Source: Balneola sp. (GTDB lineage Bacteria > Bacteroidota > Rhodothermia > Balneolales > Balneolaceae). Taken from it: a stretch of DNA of 64,000 nt. This document shows, piece after piece, positions 24,588 to 33,609 of the stretch; position 1 is the stretch's first letter, and each line of letters starts with the position of its first letter. The notes beneath the pieces were generated by a model, which had not been told where the DNA came from, did not search any database, and saw only the letters and a program-made list of their open reading frames with translations. The DNA lies in the NCBI GenBank assembly GCA_017643645.1, contig JAEPNB010000001.1, positions 1 through 64,000 of the forward strand. Reading direction: 5' to 3'. The translations under genes were made by a program, and so were the position numbers.

Positions 24588-27500
24588 TTAAGCAATTATA
24601 GGCTCAATAGCTTCGCTCTCAAAAGTAAATTCCAGCTTAAACTTATCTGTTGTATCAACAGTATAGGTTGCTTCCAGTTGCTGAAGCTGTGTATGAATTA
24701 AATTCAGACCGAGATTCTTTGGTTTGTCAAAGTTACTGTCATCTCCAAAACCTAAACCATTATCTTCATATAATACTGTTACTATCTCTCCTTCTGCATT
24801 CAAATTAATTTTAATGATTCCTTCCTCTTGATCCAGAAAGGCATATTTAAAAGAATTTGTAATTAACTCGTTTAACAAAAGTCCTATCGGAATAGCCTGA
24901 TTGATATTCAGTTTATATTCATCAATCTCTATAACAAATTCTATGTTTCTGCTTTGGTCATTCATAGCTGCTGAAATTGCAGGTACTAACATATCCAGAT
25001 AGGTCTGAATATTAATTGAGGAGAGTTCAGGAGATTTATACATCAATTCATGTACCATCGCAATAGAGATAATCCTGTTGATGCTTTGATCGAATACTGC
25101 AGTTGCTTTCTCGTCTTTAACCTCGTTTTTTTGTAATTGCAGAAGACCTGATACAATGGCTAGATTATTCTTTACTCTGTGATGGATCTCTGAAAGTAAC
25201 GTTGTTTTCTCTTTAAGTGAGTTTTCAATGATCTCTTCTGATTTTTTTCTTTCGGTAATATCCTGAGTAATTCCCATTACCTTTTGGACTTTATCTTTTC
25301 CACCTGTAATCGGAATAAAAGATGATAAAAAGTGTTTTTCATCTTTAGTAAATTCAAACTGAATGGACTCCCCTTGTAAAGATTTTGAAAATAGCTCGAG
25401 TATCCTTTTGCTCTGTGTTGGGTCTACGAGTTTATCATAGGTTATTCCTAAGAAATCTTCCTCATTTTCCACACCCATCATTTCCAAACCGGCTTTATTA
25501 ATAGAAAGAAGCACTCCGTTTTTATCCAGTTCATGAATACAATACGGGGAGTTCTCAATTAATGCCCGATATCTCTTTTCATTTTCTTTTATTTTTTTCT
25601 CAGTCTTTTTCTTCTCAGTTATATCTTCCACTAAGGACATAACAGTCACTATTTTTCCAGAAGAATTTTTTACGACTGTGTTATACCATACACAATCGAT
25701 GATTTTGCCGGACTCAGTGTAATTTCTATTGTGTGAAATATTGGAATCAACACTTCCTTTCGTCAATTCATGGGCAATCACCTCTGTTTTGGATTTGTCC
25801 TGTTCATAAATAATATCGAAAGCATTTTTTCCGAGCATTTCCTGCTCACTCCAACCAAATATTTCCTCACATCTTTTAGACCAGCTTATAATATTTAAAT
25901 CACTGTCATACTCCACTACACCCAAGGGAGAGTTGTATAAATGATTTTGGAGCTGCTGAAGAACTTCTGCATGTTTTTGCTCTGCTTTCTTCTGCTCACT
26001 GATATCAATTCCAACACCAAGTAAACAATCTTCACCTTTATAATTCATGGAAACCCCCGTAAAATAATAGGGGATTCTGTCTCCTTCTTTAGTCAGCAGA
26101 TCAGCTTCAACGTTATCTTCTCCGGTTATAAATACATTTCCAATTTTTTCAGTCAGCAACTCTTTTTCATCTTCATGAAAAAAGTTCAACGGATGAGCCT
26201 CTTTTATTTCTTCTGATGTATAGTTGGCAATTTCTTCCAGATTGTCATTCCACCGTAAATATTTTCCTTCTTTATTAAACAGATAGAAGATTCCCGGTAA
26301 ACTGTTTATGATTGAATCCGATAACTGTTTCTCAAAATTTATTTCTTTTTCAATTTTCTTTTGTTCGCTGATGTCCATTCCCACACCAAGTAAACACTCC
26401 TGTCCTCTGTAGTTCATGGAAACCCCCGTAAAATAATATGGGATTCTTTCTCCTTCTTTAGTTAACAGATCGGCTTCAATAGAATCCGTACCGGTAACAA
26501 AAACATTTTCTATCCTTTCAGTGATCAGTTCTTTTTCATCTTTATGGAAAAAGTTTAGTGGATGAGCTTCTTTTATCTCTTCAGGTAAATAATTTGTAAT
26601 TTCTTCCAGGTTATCATTCCACCTTAAAATATCTCCTTCTTTATTAAATAGATAGAATACACCCGGCAAACTATTTATAATTGAGTCAGATAACTGCTTT
26701 TCTGTAGCAATTTGATTTTCTGCCTTAACTTTCTTCGTTATGTTATATGAAAAGATTGTAAGCCCGGTTATAATACCGCTCATACTTTTAATTGGGGAAA
26801 AGTAATTTTGCCAATATTCCAAGCTCCCATCTTGCATTGGAAATTCTGTTACTGAATCAAAATATTCTCCGCTCAGAGCCTTATCAAAATCTTTTTTTAG
26901 TTGATTCTGTTTCTTAGGATCTGGTATAAACTCAAAAACATTCATTCCTTTTTGTAAGTCTGAATTAAAAAAGGATTCCACAATTGCCTTATGATTGTTA
27001 TTAAACGCTAGATAGTTATACTCTCTATCCAGAGAAAAAACAATTATATCTTTCGGGCTTTCAAGAATAGATGAAAGCAGGTCCGAATTGAGCTTAAACT
27101 TTTCTCTGCTAGCTAATAACTCTTCTGATTTTTCTTGTAGAAGTTCTCTTAACTCTTCCGGCCTTCTTGAAAACTTTGTGGTCATAAACCCGCCTAAAAA
27201 ACCACTTAAAATTGAAAAAGCGAAAATTAACCAAAAACTGACATTGGCAAAATCGGTGTCTACTCTCTTTGCATAAAGCCTCCAGTTTCCTTCCGGGAAA
27301 TTTACTGATGAGAATGAATCGAGTTCGATGTCTTCATTAATGGGAAGAAAGAATTCTTCCACTCCGGTATTAGGATTCACTTTAGAAAGCTGAAAGTAAT
27401 ATCTGTCTTTTGAAAAACGATCAATTCCCGATTGTTCAATTAGAGTTTCCATATACAGAAGAATAGCCGAAAAGCCCCATAATTCTCCCTCAATAGTTAT

Positions 27501-28016
27501 AGGCAATCTTCCAATTACCGCCTGGCCTCCTTGCTTCAGTTCAATTGGACCCGCAAAGTACATAGTTCCTAACTCTGCAGCTTTAAGTACTTCAGCACCA
27601 ACTTCCGGATGGTTTCTAATATCATATCCAAGAACAGACTCATTTCCTTCTAATGGGTATACATATTCTATTACGCCATCGGGAACCAATTCCAAAACAT
27701 CAACTACATTGCTATTCTTAAATATTTGTTCTGCAACTTTTTCGAAATTCTCAACTTCTCCGTCGTCGCTTACGGTAAGTGCCAGAGTCAATGCAGCACT
27801 ATATGATTCCTGAATGGTTCGTTCAATGTTCTGTTCAATCAGCTCAAGCACTTCCTGAGATTCCCTCACCTGATACTGAACCAAAACCTGATATCTCAAG
27901 GATGCAATAACGCATCCGATTGAAACAATCAATACACCCACAATCAATCCCCAAACTTCCGGAGAAAAATACTTCTTAGATATTTTATTCAAGCTAACAC
28001 CTACCCTGGAAAACAA
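24588..28016 (-). CDS. Multi-PAS sensor histidine kinase (HisKA_2 type)
   Basis: 1142 residues. Starts at TTG 28014-28016; a TTG at 27992 preceded by AGGTG is an alternative, and no ATG is available. Two membrane spans (about 22-42 and 262-285) flank a periplasmic sensor resembling a CHASE-type domain. About five PAS domains follow (about 305-930), then EIHHRVKNNL with the phosphohistidine (His945/946) of the HisKA_2 class, and an ATPase domain (NELITNSFKYAF, DNGLGFGD, LGLNLI). PAS 2 and 3 are close duplicates. No response regulator adjoins it; such kinases often signal to orphan regulators. Confidence 0.93.
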   Translation of the reverse strand: MFSRVGVSLNKISKKYFSPEVWGLIVGVLIVSIGCVIASLRYQVLVQYQVRESQEVLELIEQNIERTIQESYSAALTLALTVSDDGEVENFEKVAEQIFKNSNVVDVLELVPDGVIEYVYPLEGNESVLGYDIRNHPEVGAEVLKAAELGTMYFAGPIELKQGGQAVIGRLPITIEGELWGFSAILLYMETLIEQSGIDRFSKDRYYFQLSKVNPNTGVEEFFLPINEDIELDSFSSVNFPEGNWRLYAKRVDTDFANVSFWLIFAFSILSGFLGGFMTTKFSRRPEELRELLQEKSEELLASREKFKLNSDLLSSILESPKDIIVFSLDREYNYLAFNNNHKAIVESFFNSDLQKGMNVFEFIPDPKKQNQLKKDFDKALSGEYFDSVTEFPMQDGSLEYWQNYFSPIKSMSGIITGLTIFSYNITKKVKAENQIATEKQLSDSIINSLPGVFYLFNKEGDILRWNDNLEEITNYLPEEIKEAHPLNFFHKDEKELITERIENVFVTGTDSIEADLLTKEGERIPYYFTGVSMNYRGQECLLGVGMDISEQKKIEKEINFEKQLSDSIINSLPGIFYLFNKEGKYLRWNDNLEEIANYTSEEIKEAHPLNFFHEDEKELLTEKIGNVFITGEDNVEADLLTKEGDRIPYYFTGVSMNYKGEDCLLGVGIDISEQKKAEQKHAEVLQQLQNHLYNSPLGVVEYDSDLNIISWSKRCEEIFGWSEQEMLGKNAFDIIYEQDKSKTEVIAHELTKGSVDSNISHNRNYTESGKIIDCVWYNTVVKNSSGKIVTVMSLVEDITEKKKTEKKIKENEKRYRALIENSPYCIHELDKNGVLLSINKAGLEMMGVENEEDFLGITYDKLVDPTQSKRILELFSKSLQGESIQFEFTKDEKHFLSSFIPITGGKDKVQKVMGITQDITERKKSEEIIENSLKEKTTLLSEIHHRVKNNLAIVSGLLQLQKNEVKDEKATAVFDQSINRIISIAMVHELMYKSPELSSINIQTYLDMLVPAISAAMNDQSRNIEFVIEIDEYKLNINQAIPIGLLLNELITNSFKYAFLDQEEGIIKINLNAEGEIVTVLYEDNGLGFGDDSNFDKPKNLGLNLIHTQLQQLEATYTVDTTDKFKLEFTFESEAIEPIIA

Positions 28017-28180
28017 ATTTTTAATAATCTACAGTTAAATGTTAATGTATGAAAATGTAAATAATAAAGTGGTTGTTCATACTATCAGTTTTCATATGTT
28101 TAAGTAGCCATATAAATTTTTCCGGCTCTCAGTCAATCATTTTATTTATGAAAAATCTGAACTAATTATAACTAACTGCA

Positions 28181-29383
28181 ATGCAATTATTTAGATATTC
28201 TCTCCTCATTATCCTCTTGCCTTTGGTATTATTCACAGGTTGTAACAATTCCAAACATTCCGATACTGTAAATACACTCATTTCGAATGTAAAATTTGAA
28301 TTTGTCCCCGATTCAAGGGTGGCGATTTTCGATATTTCAGTGCAAGTAAACTCTAATACTGTTGTCTTAAAAGGAGAAACCACGCTTCCTGAAGCTAAGC
28401 AAGCTATACTCGATTCTTTAAGAAATAGAGAGATCATTTTTGCAGACAGTATTGATGTACTTCCTGATGTGTCTGTAGGAGAAAATTATTTTGCTTTGGT
28501 TAATAATTCAGCTGCAAACTTACGCTCGGAGCCAAAACATTCTGCTCAATTAGCTACTCAGGCAATAATGGGAATGCCCTTAAAAGTTCTGAAAAAGCAA
28601 GGTGGTTGGTATCTTGTACAAACACCGGAAGATTATCTTTCATGGGTAGATGGTGGAGGAATTGAACGTATGGATGAAGAATCCTATTCCGATTGGGCTG
28701 CATCCGAAAAAATTATTTACCTCGAGACCTATGGTTTCTCTTACAGTAATGCCAACCGAAATTCTGAAAAAGTTTCGGATTTAGTTGCCGGAAGTATTTT
28801 AAAGCTTAAATCCGGTAATGGCTCATACTACAATGTAGAATATCCGGATGGACGAAGTGGCTTCATACATAAATCTGAAGCTCGTTTACTTAACGATTGG
28901 GAAAGCAGTATTTCAGCCACTCATGAATCACTTATTGAAACTGCAAAAACTATGATCGGAGCACCCTATTTATGGGGAGGAACTTCCACAAAAGGCATGG
29001 ATTGCAGTGGTTTCACAAAAACTATCTACTTCATGAATGGACAGATCATTCCTCGTGATGCAAGTCAACAGGTTAAAGCAGGTAAGCTGATCGACAGCAA
29101 CAAAGATTGGGATAAATTGGAAGTGGGTGATCTACTATTTTTTGGACGTGAAGCCACAGATTCCCGATCAAGAGCTGTAACACATGTGGGCATGTGGATT
29201 GGCGATTACAAATTTATTCATTCCGCCAGTAATGTGCATATCAGCAGCGTTGATCCGGACTCTGATATCTATGACAGTTTTAATACGGGCAGGTATCTCG
29301 AAGCAAGACGATATATTGATAACTGGGATGGCAATATCATCCCTACCAATAAAATGTACACCGCCTTGGTAGATGTTAGATAA
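28181..29383 (+). CDS. NlpC/P60 cell-wall peptidase lipoprotein with SH3 domains
   Basis: 400 residues. Lipoprotein signal LFTGC|NN. A small BON-like module (about 35-85) is followed by two bacterial SH3 domains (about 105-160 with NLRSEP, and 170-240). The catalytic domain has Cys275 (KGMDCSGFTKT), His335 (THVGMWIGD) and a third polar residue near FIHSAS. It cleaves gamma-D-Glu-diaminopimelate links in wall peptides, as dipeptidyl-peptidase VI does. It is divergent from the histidine kinase, with a 160-bp AT-rich gap. Confidence 0.92.
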   Translation: MQLFRYSLLIILLPLVLFTGCNNSKHSDTVNTLISNVKFEFVPDSRVAIFDISVQVNSNTVVLKGETTLPEAKQAILDSLRNREIIFADSIDVLPDVSVGENYFALVNNSAANLRSEPKHSAQLATQAIMGMPLKVLKKQGGWYLVQTPEDYLSWVDGGGIERMDEESYSDWAASEKIIYLETYGFSYSNANRNSEKVSDLVAGSILKLKSGNGSYYNVEYPDGRSGFIHKSEARLLNDWESSISATHESLIETAKTMIGAPYLWGGTSTKGMDCSGFTKTIYFMNGQIIPRDASQQVKAGKLIDSNKDWDKLEVGDLLFFGREATDSRSRAVTHVGMWIGDYKFIHSASNVHISSVDPDSDIYDSFNTGRYLEARRYIDNWDGNIIPTNKMYTALVDVR

Positions 29384-29594
29384 TTCGTTGACAGATTAAT
29401 AGTGATCGTTCTCGAAAAATTCGCCCTTAGTATTTAAGACGGAATAGAGAGCGTGATCCGGATGCGTCTGCGAAGCAGGAATAATCCTTTCAGGTGAGAA
29501 GTTTAGTAATTTCCTCAAAATGAACGAAGACCTTTAGGATTATTCAGCGCAGGATCAGTGAACCCGTCTTACATACTTCGGCTTGATCTTTTGC

Positions 29595-29618
29595 TACTTT
29601 TGTATCAAGACAAAAGTA
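29595..29618. repeat. TACTTTTGT/ACAAAAGTA inverted repeat
   Basis: tacttttgt (29595-29603) and acaaaagta (29610-29618) around atcaag. The wording matches a repeat I recognise as common in Bacteroidota intergenic DNA. The gap 29384-29735 holds this, the TGAA hairpin below, and an inverted aataatcc/ggattatt pair, but no gene. Confidence 0.65.
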
Positions 29619-29671
29619 CATGAATAAGGGTGTTGATATGTATATTTGAAAATAAAATGTTAACCCTTTCT

Positions 29672-29700
29672 CCGAGCCTGAAGGCTCTGCTTGTTTAAGG
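29672..29700 (+). repeat. TGAA-loop hairpin, GCAGA family, copy D (opposite strand)
   Basis: gagcc-tgaa-ggctc (29674-29687), a perfect 5-bp stem, followed by tgcttgtttaa. It is the reverse-strand relative of 9846-9865 and 12538-12557, with the stem changed on both sides so that pairing is kept. Confidence 0.75.
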
Positions 29701-29735
29701 TTTTTAATCAAAATGATTGTAAACAAGCAGGTTAT

Positions 29736-30920
29736 TTAGATTGCCCGGGCTTTTCCTGCCTTTAAACCGGTAAAAAGCTTGAAAAATAAGATTATAAATA
29801 AGATATAAAGAGCGGTATCCCAGTCTCCGGTTATATCAAAAACAGCTCCGATCAATATGGGACCCGTTGCTGCCAACAAATATCCGATAGACTGTGACAT
29901 TCCGGAAAGCTCTGTTGCGGTTTCTGAATCCGAAGATCTTAATACGATAAATAACAATGCCAACCCAAAACTTCCGCCTAATGAAAATCCGATCCCGGAA
30001 ACCCATAAAAATACGGTAGCATTAGTCCCTAACCACAAACCTATTAAACTAAGGGCTTCCAAAAGAATTAATGCTGAAATATATTTTCTCTGATCATCCT
30101 TTTTGGCGGCAATTACCGGAACAAGTACAGAACCAAGCACACCGGTCACTTGTGACAGCGATAAATACCAACCCGCTTCGGAACTGCTGAATCCTTTCGA
30201 GATCAGGATATCGGGCAACCACGCAAGTATTACGTAAAAAGCGATCGACTGTAACCCCAAAAACAGAGCCACATTCCACGCCAGTGAATTTGATCCCAGA
30301 TCACTCATGGCCTTTTTAAAACTTCTTTTCGAATTGGTAGAAACGCTGAATTTATTTTGACTTATCCAGACCAGAAATGCCAAAAATGAAAACAATCCCC
30401 AAACTCCCAGTGAAGTTTTCCAGGAACCCGGAAAAGATTCTGCTATTGGTACACTTAGTCCGGCGGCAAGAGCAGCGCCTACTCCCATCATTCCGGAATA
30501 CAAGCTCGTCATAAATCCGGATCTTTTATCGAAATCACGTTTTACGAGGGCAGGTAAAAGTACGTTTCCAAAAGCTATGGCGATTCCCAAAAGTATGGTT
30601 CCCAGAAACAATAGTGGGATATATCCAAAAGCTCTGAGTGCTATACCTGCAGTAAGTAAAAGCAACGCTCCGGATAAAGTCTTTTCGATCCCAAATCGTC
30701 TGGTAAAAAGTGGCGTTAAAGTAGATAAAATCCCGAAAGCTATCAGAGGGAGTGTGGTCAACAAACCCAACATCGAATTAGATAAACCTGTTGCCTCACG
30801 GATCATTGCAATCAACGGACCTACCCCTGATAATGCAGGTCTCAGATTGAAACCGATAAGTATAATTCCTGCTATTAATAAAATCTGATCTCTTCTGGGG
30901 CGATCTGAATAGGAAGTCAA
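29736..30920 (-). CDS. CynX/NimT-family MFS transporter
   Basis: 394 residues, about 12 membrane segments. The start of helix 1, GFNLRPALSGVGPL, is the hallmark of the CynX/NimT (cyanate, 2-nitroimidazole) branch of the major facilitator superfamily. TTG start at 30918-30920 after an AT-rich leader. No cyanase or nitrilase gene is near, so the substrate is unknown; many members export drugs or organic anions. It stands alone. Confidence 0.88.
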   Translation of the reverse strand: MTSYSDRPRRDQILLIAGIILIGFNLRPALSGVGPLIAMIREATGLSNSMLGLLTTLPLIAFGILSTLTPLFTRRFGIEKTLSGALLLLTAGIALRAFGYIPLLFLGTILLGIAIAFGNVLLPALVKRDFDKRSGFMTSLYSGMMGVGAALAAGLSVPIAESFPGSWKTSLGVWGLFSFLAFLVWISQNKFSVSTNSKRSFKKAMSDLGSNSLAWNVALFLGLQSIAFYVILAWLPDILISKGFSSSEAGWYLSLSQVTGVLGSVLVPVIAAKKDDQRKYISALILLEALSLIGLWLGTNATVFLWVSGIGFSLGGSFGLALLFIVLRSSDSETATELSGMSQSIGYLLAATGPILIGAVFDITGDWDTALYILFIILFFKLFTGLKAGKARAI

Positions 30921-31144
30921 TTCAATCTTATATCTGGATGAAAATTCATCTGCATAAAGTAAGACAAACTAAGTTGCGATGTGTGAATAGTAGCTTAATT
31001 ATTATCCAAAGTATTTCAGAAAGACGCATTTATCATCATTTCCGGTATGAGCGTAACGGAGTCGAAAAATGAATTATAAAGCCTACATATAGGCGGAATG
31101 AAAGTATGTTTAAATTATTTCTTAGCTATCATAATCATCAGCCA

Positions 31145-31176
31145 TAAAAAAAGGCGCCCAAATTAATGAGCGCCTT
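31145..31176 (-). terminator. Terminator of the HAF/PKD lipoprotein gene
   Basis: aaggcgc pairs with gcgcctt (31151-31176); the minus strand then shows a T-run. The adjacent gap also has a tcatttcc...gaaaaatga inverted word pair (31045-31072). Confidence 0.8.
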
Positions 31177-31211
31177 CTCTCCCAAAACCCCTCTAAATCA
31201 TCGAAGGTATT

Positions 31212-33392
31212 TTATTTAGTTCTTCCCTGGCTTTTAGCTACTGTCACTTCAAAGCTATTCATTGAACTGTTTCCTGCTACATCACCAGTTGTCATGGTAA
31301 TTGTATACGTTCTTCCGCTATTTCCTTTACCACTTCTTTCTGCGCGAACATACACATCGAAAGAGCCATCGAAGTTGGTTCTGATCTCATAATCTGAGTC
31401 AGTATTTCCATCGCCCTTTCCGTTAGCTGCTTCGCTGCTCGCTACCTCCACTTGAACATCTGTAGTTCCGTCAACAATGTCAGAAGCAGTGATTCCTGTT
31501 GCTACCAATACCATTTTATGATTGGGTGGCCACAGACTGTTCGTTTCCTGATTGAAGGTAATTACAGGAGCTGTAGTATCAGTAATAGTTACCGTTACTT
31601 CGTCTGTATCTGTAGCTCCCTGCTCATCCGTTACAGTCATCGTGAATGAATGTGTACCTACCGCAAGATCAACGGAAGTAGAAGCATCGGAAGCTCCATT
31701 CGACCATGAATACGTGAGCGCATCTCCATCAGCATCCGTAGCTGATCCGTTAAGAGTAACCGTGGTTGTAGCGCCTGTTGCTTCTAAGGTCTGGTCAGCC
31801 CCGGCATCTGCCACAGGAATGGTATTTACAACAGTAACGCTTACTTCGTCTGAATCAGATTCTTCGCTATCAGAAACTGTTAGGCTAAAAGTATAATTAC
31901 CATCTGCTAAGTTTGTAGTGAACGATGCATCTGTTGATACTTCTGAACCATTAAGTGTCCATGAGTAACTTAACGCGTCACCATCTGCATCAGAAGAACC
32001 GGAACCATCAAGTGTTACCGGAGTAGTTGAACCCGTTGCTGTTACTGACTGATCAGCACCTGCATCTGCTACAGGGGCTTCATTAGAAGTGCCTCCCTCC
32101 CAAATTACCGGAATGTTATACCCTTCAGCATTATAACTATAACCCACCACTGCGCCATTATCATTTATATCATATCCAATACTGAAGGAATAATAGTATG
32201 AGTCGTTGGTATTTTCGTTGTAGTGTCCCAGATCAATGAACTCACCACTGGCATCCCAAATGAATGCAGAATAGTTGTAATAGTAATAATTGCTATTACT
32301 ATAATCATAATGATACCCTGTTACCTGACCATTGTTATTCAATGCCATTGCGTAATACCAGGTATTATTATCGTTGTCCGTATCCAGGCTTTGAAATCCG
32401 GTAGTCGGATCCCAAAAAAAAGCTCCGTTTGGATGTCCGCTCAGATTGCTCGCATCACCTATGATTTGCCCTGAATCATTAATATCCCTTGGATTGATAT
32501 AATAATATGTCGATGATGGTGTCTGATTTAATGAACCAAGGTCCGTAAAACCGTCGGCTTCACTCCACGTAAAAGCTTTGGTTCCTATATTGTCAAAATA
32601 TGAACGGCCTACAACCACACCATGATTGTTGATTGCTTCAGGAAAAAAGTATCTGGCACCTTGTGGTGTCCCTATTGCCTGCATGCCGTTTTCTTCATCC
32701 CAGATAAATCCCATGGTGCCACTTCCAGAACTGTGACCAACTACTTGCCCGTTGTCATTTATTCCGGTAGCATAACTGGTCCTTTGACCAGGTAATACAC
32801 CTAGAGCCACCATACCATTTTGCGCATCCCAGAAAAAAGCCTGTTGGTAATTTCCATTTCCATAACTATAACCTGATATCTGTCCGTGATTATTTATATC
32901 AATACCATAGGAATAGCTGTAAGAAACGTTATTGTTTATTGTACCAATATCGGTCATTGAATTTCCATCGTAGTAAAAACCATGATAATTATTACTGGTA
33001 TAGGAATAACCTGTTGCCTCCCCTGAGTTATTTATACCTTGACCAATTCCATAAGGATACTGACCACCTAATGAACCGATAGAATCCACCTGGTATCCGG
33101 TTGTTGATATTTTAGCCATCATCCCCAGATCTTTTTCCACTTTAAATTTAGAGAGATCAATTCTTTCTCCAAGTCTGGGTAGTTTCCCGTTGGGATCCAT
33201 CATTTCGTACATCTCTTCAAGTGCAGCTTCCAGTTCCTGTTGACTGACTTGCTCTTGAACCGGTTGCTCTTCTTCCAATGCTGATGTTGATGAATTTTGG
33301 CAAGATACTATTAGTACCGATGCCACAATCATATATAAAAAGGACTTGTACCCGCCCGAAAAGTTTATTTCTGTAATTTTAATCCAATGCAT
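31212..33392 (-). CDS. Lipoprotein with HAF-type repeats and PKD domains
   Basis: 726 residues. A lipoprotein signal (...FLYMIVASVLIVSC|QN) is followed by a Glu/Gln-rich linker and seven or so HAF-like repeats (about 100-430), each with a GINNSGEATGYS-like half and an AFxWD...LG half, rich in Tyr/Asn. Two PKD-like domains follow (APVADAGADQSV; IPVADAGADQTL), then an Ig-like region opening LWPPNHKMV, a motif common in secreted proteins. No active site seen; it is probably a surface beta-propeller display protein. It is divergent from the large hybrid sensor kinase and ends in a clear terminator. Confidence 0.85.
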   Translation of the reverse strand: MHWIKITEINFSGGYKSFLYMIVASVLIVSCQNSSTSALEEEQPVQEQVSQQELEAALEEMYEMMDPNGKLPRLGERIDLSKFKVEKDLGMMAKISTTGYQVDSIGSLGGQYPYGIGQGINNSGEATGYSYTSNNYHGFYYDGNSMTDIGTINNNVSYSYSYGIDINNHGQISGYSYGNGNYQQAFFWDAQNGMVALGVLPGQRTSYATGINDNGQVVGHSSGSGTMGFIWDEENGMQAIGTPQGARYFFPEAINNHGVVVGRSYFDNIGTKAFTWSEADGFTDLGSLNQTPSSTYYYINPRDINDSGQIIGDASNLSGHPNGAFFWDPTTGFQSLDTDNDNNTWYYAMALNNNGQVTGYHYDYSNSNYYYYNYSAFIWDASGEFIDLGHYNENTNDSYYYSFSIGYDINDNGAVVGYSYNAEGYNIPVIWEGGTSNEAPVADAGADQSVTATGSTTPVTLDGSGSSDADGDALSYSWTLNGSEVSTDASFTTNLADGNYTFSLTVSDSEESDSDEVSVTVVNTIPVADAGADQTLEATGATTTVTLNGSATDADGDALTYSWSNGASDASTSVDLAVGTHSFTMTVTDEQGATDTDEVTVTITDTTAPVITFNQETNSLWPPNHKMVLVATGITASDIVDGTTDVQVEVASSEAANGKGDGNTDSDYEIRTNFDGSFDVYVRAERSGKGNSGRTYTITMTTGDVAGNSSMNSFEVTVAKSQGRTK

Positions 33393-33609
33393 ATTTATGT
33401 GATTTGTTTAGAGTTTCAATTATTCATTTCTCAATGAATGATCTTCAAACACAGAGTGATTTGTTTTATTAAACTGATTACCTCCTTTTATTTGAATCTG
33501 TTTTTCAAATACATGCTCAATTCTATGTCTGATTGGTAGACTAATATTTGAATTTCTAAATTGGATTTTGTTACATAATTCTATCAAATATTTGTATTAT
33601 CCTCTCAAT

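Noticed and set aside
31552-31896. 114-codon plus-strand frame opposite the PKD domains
   Set aside because: Antisense shadow of a repetitive low-complexity coding region.
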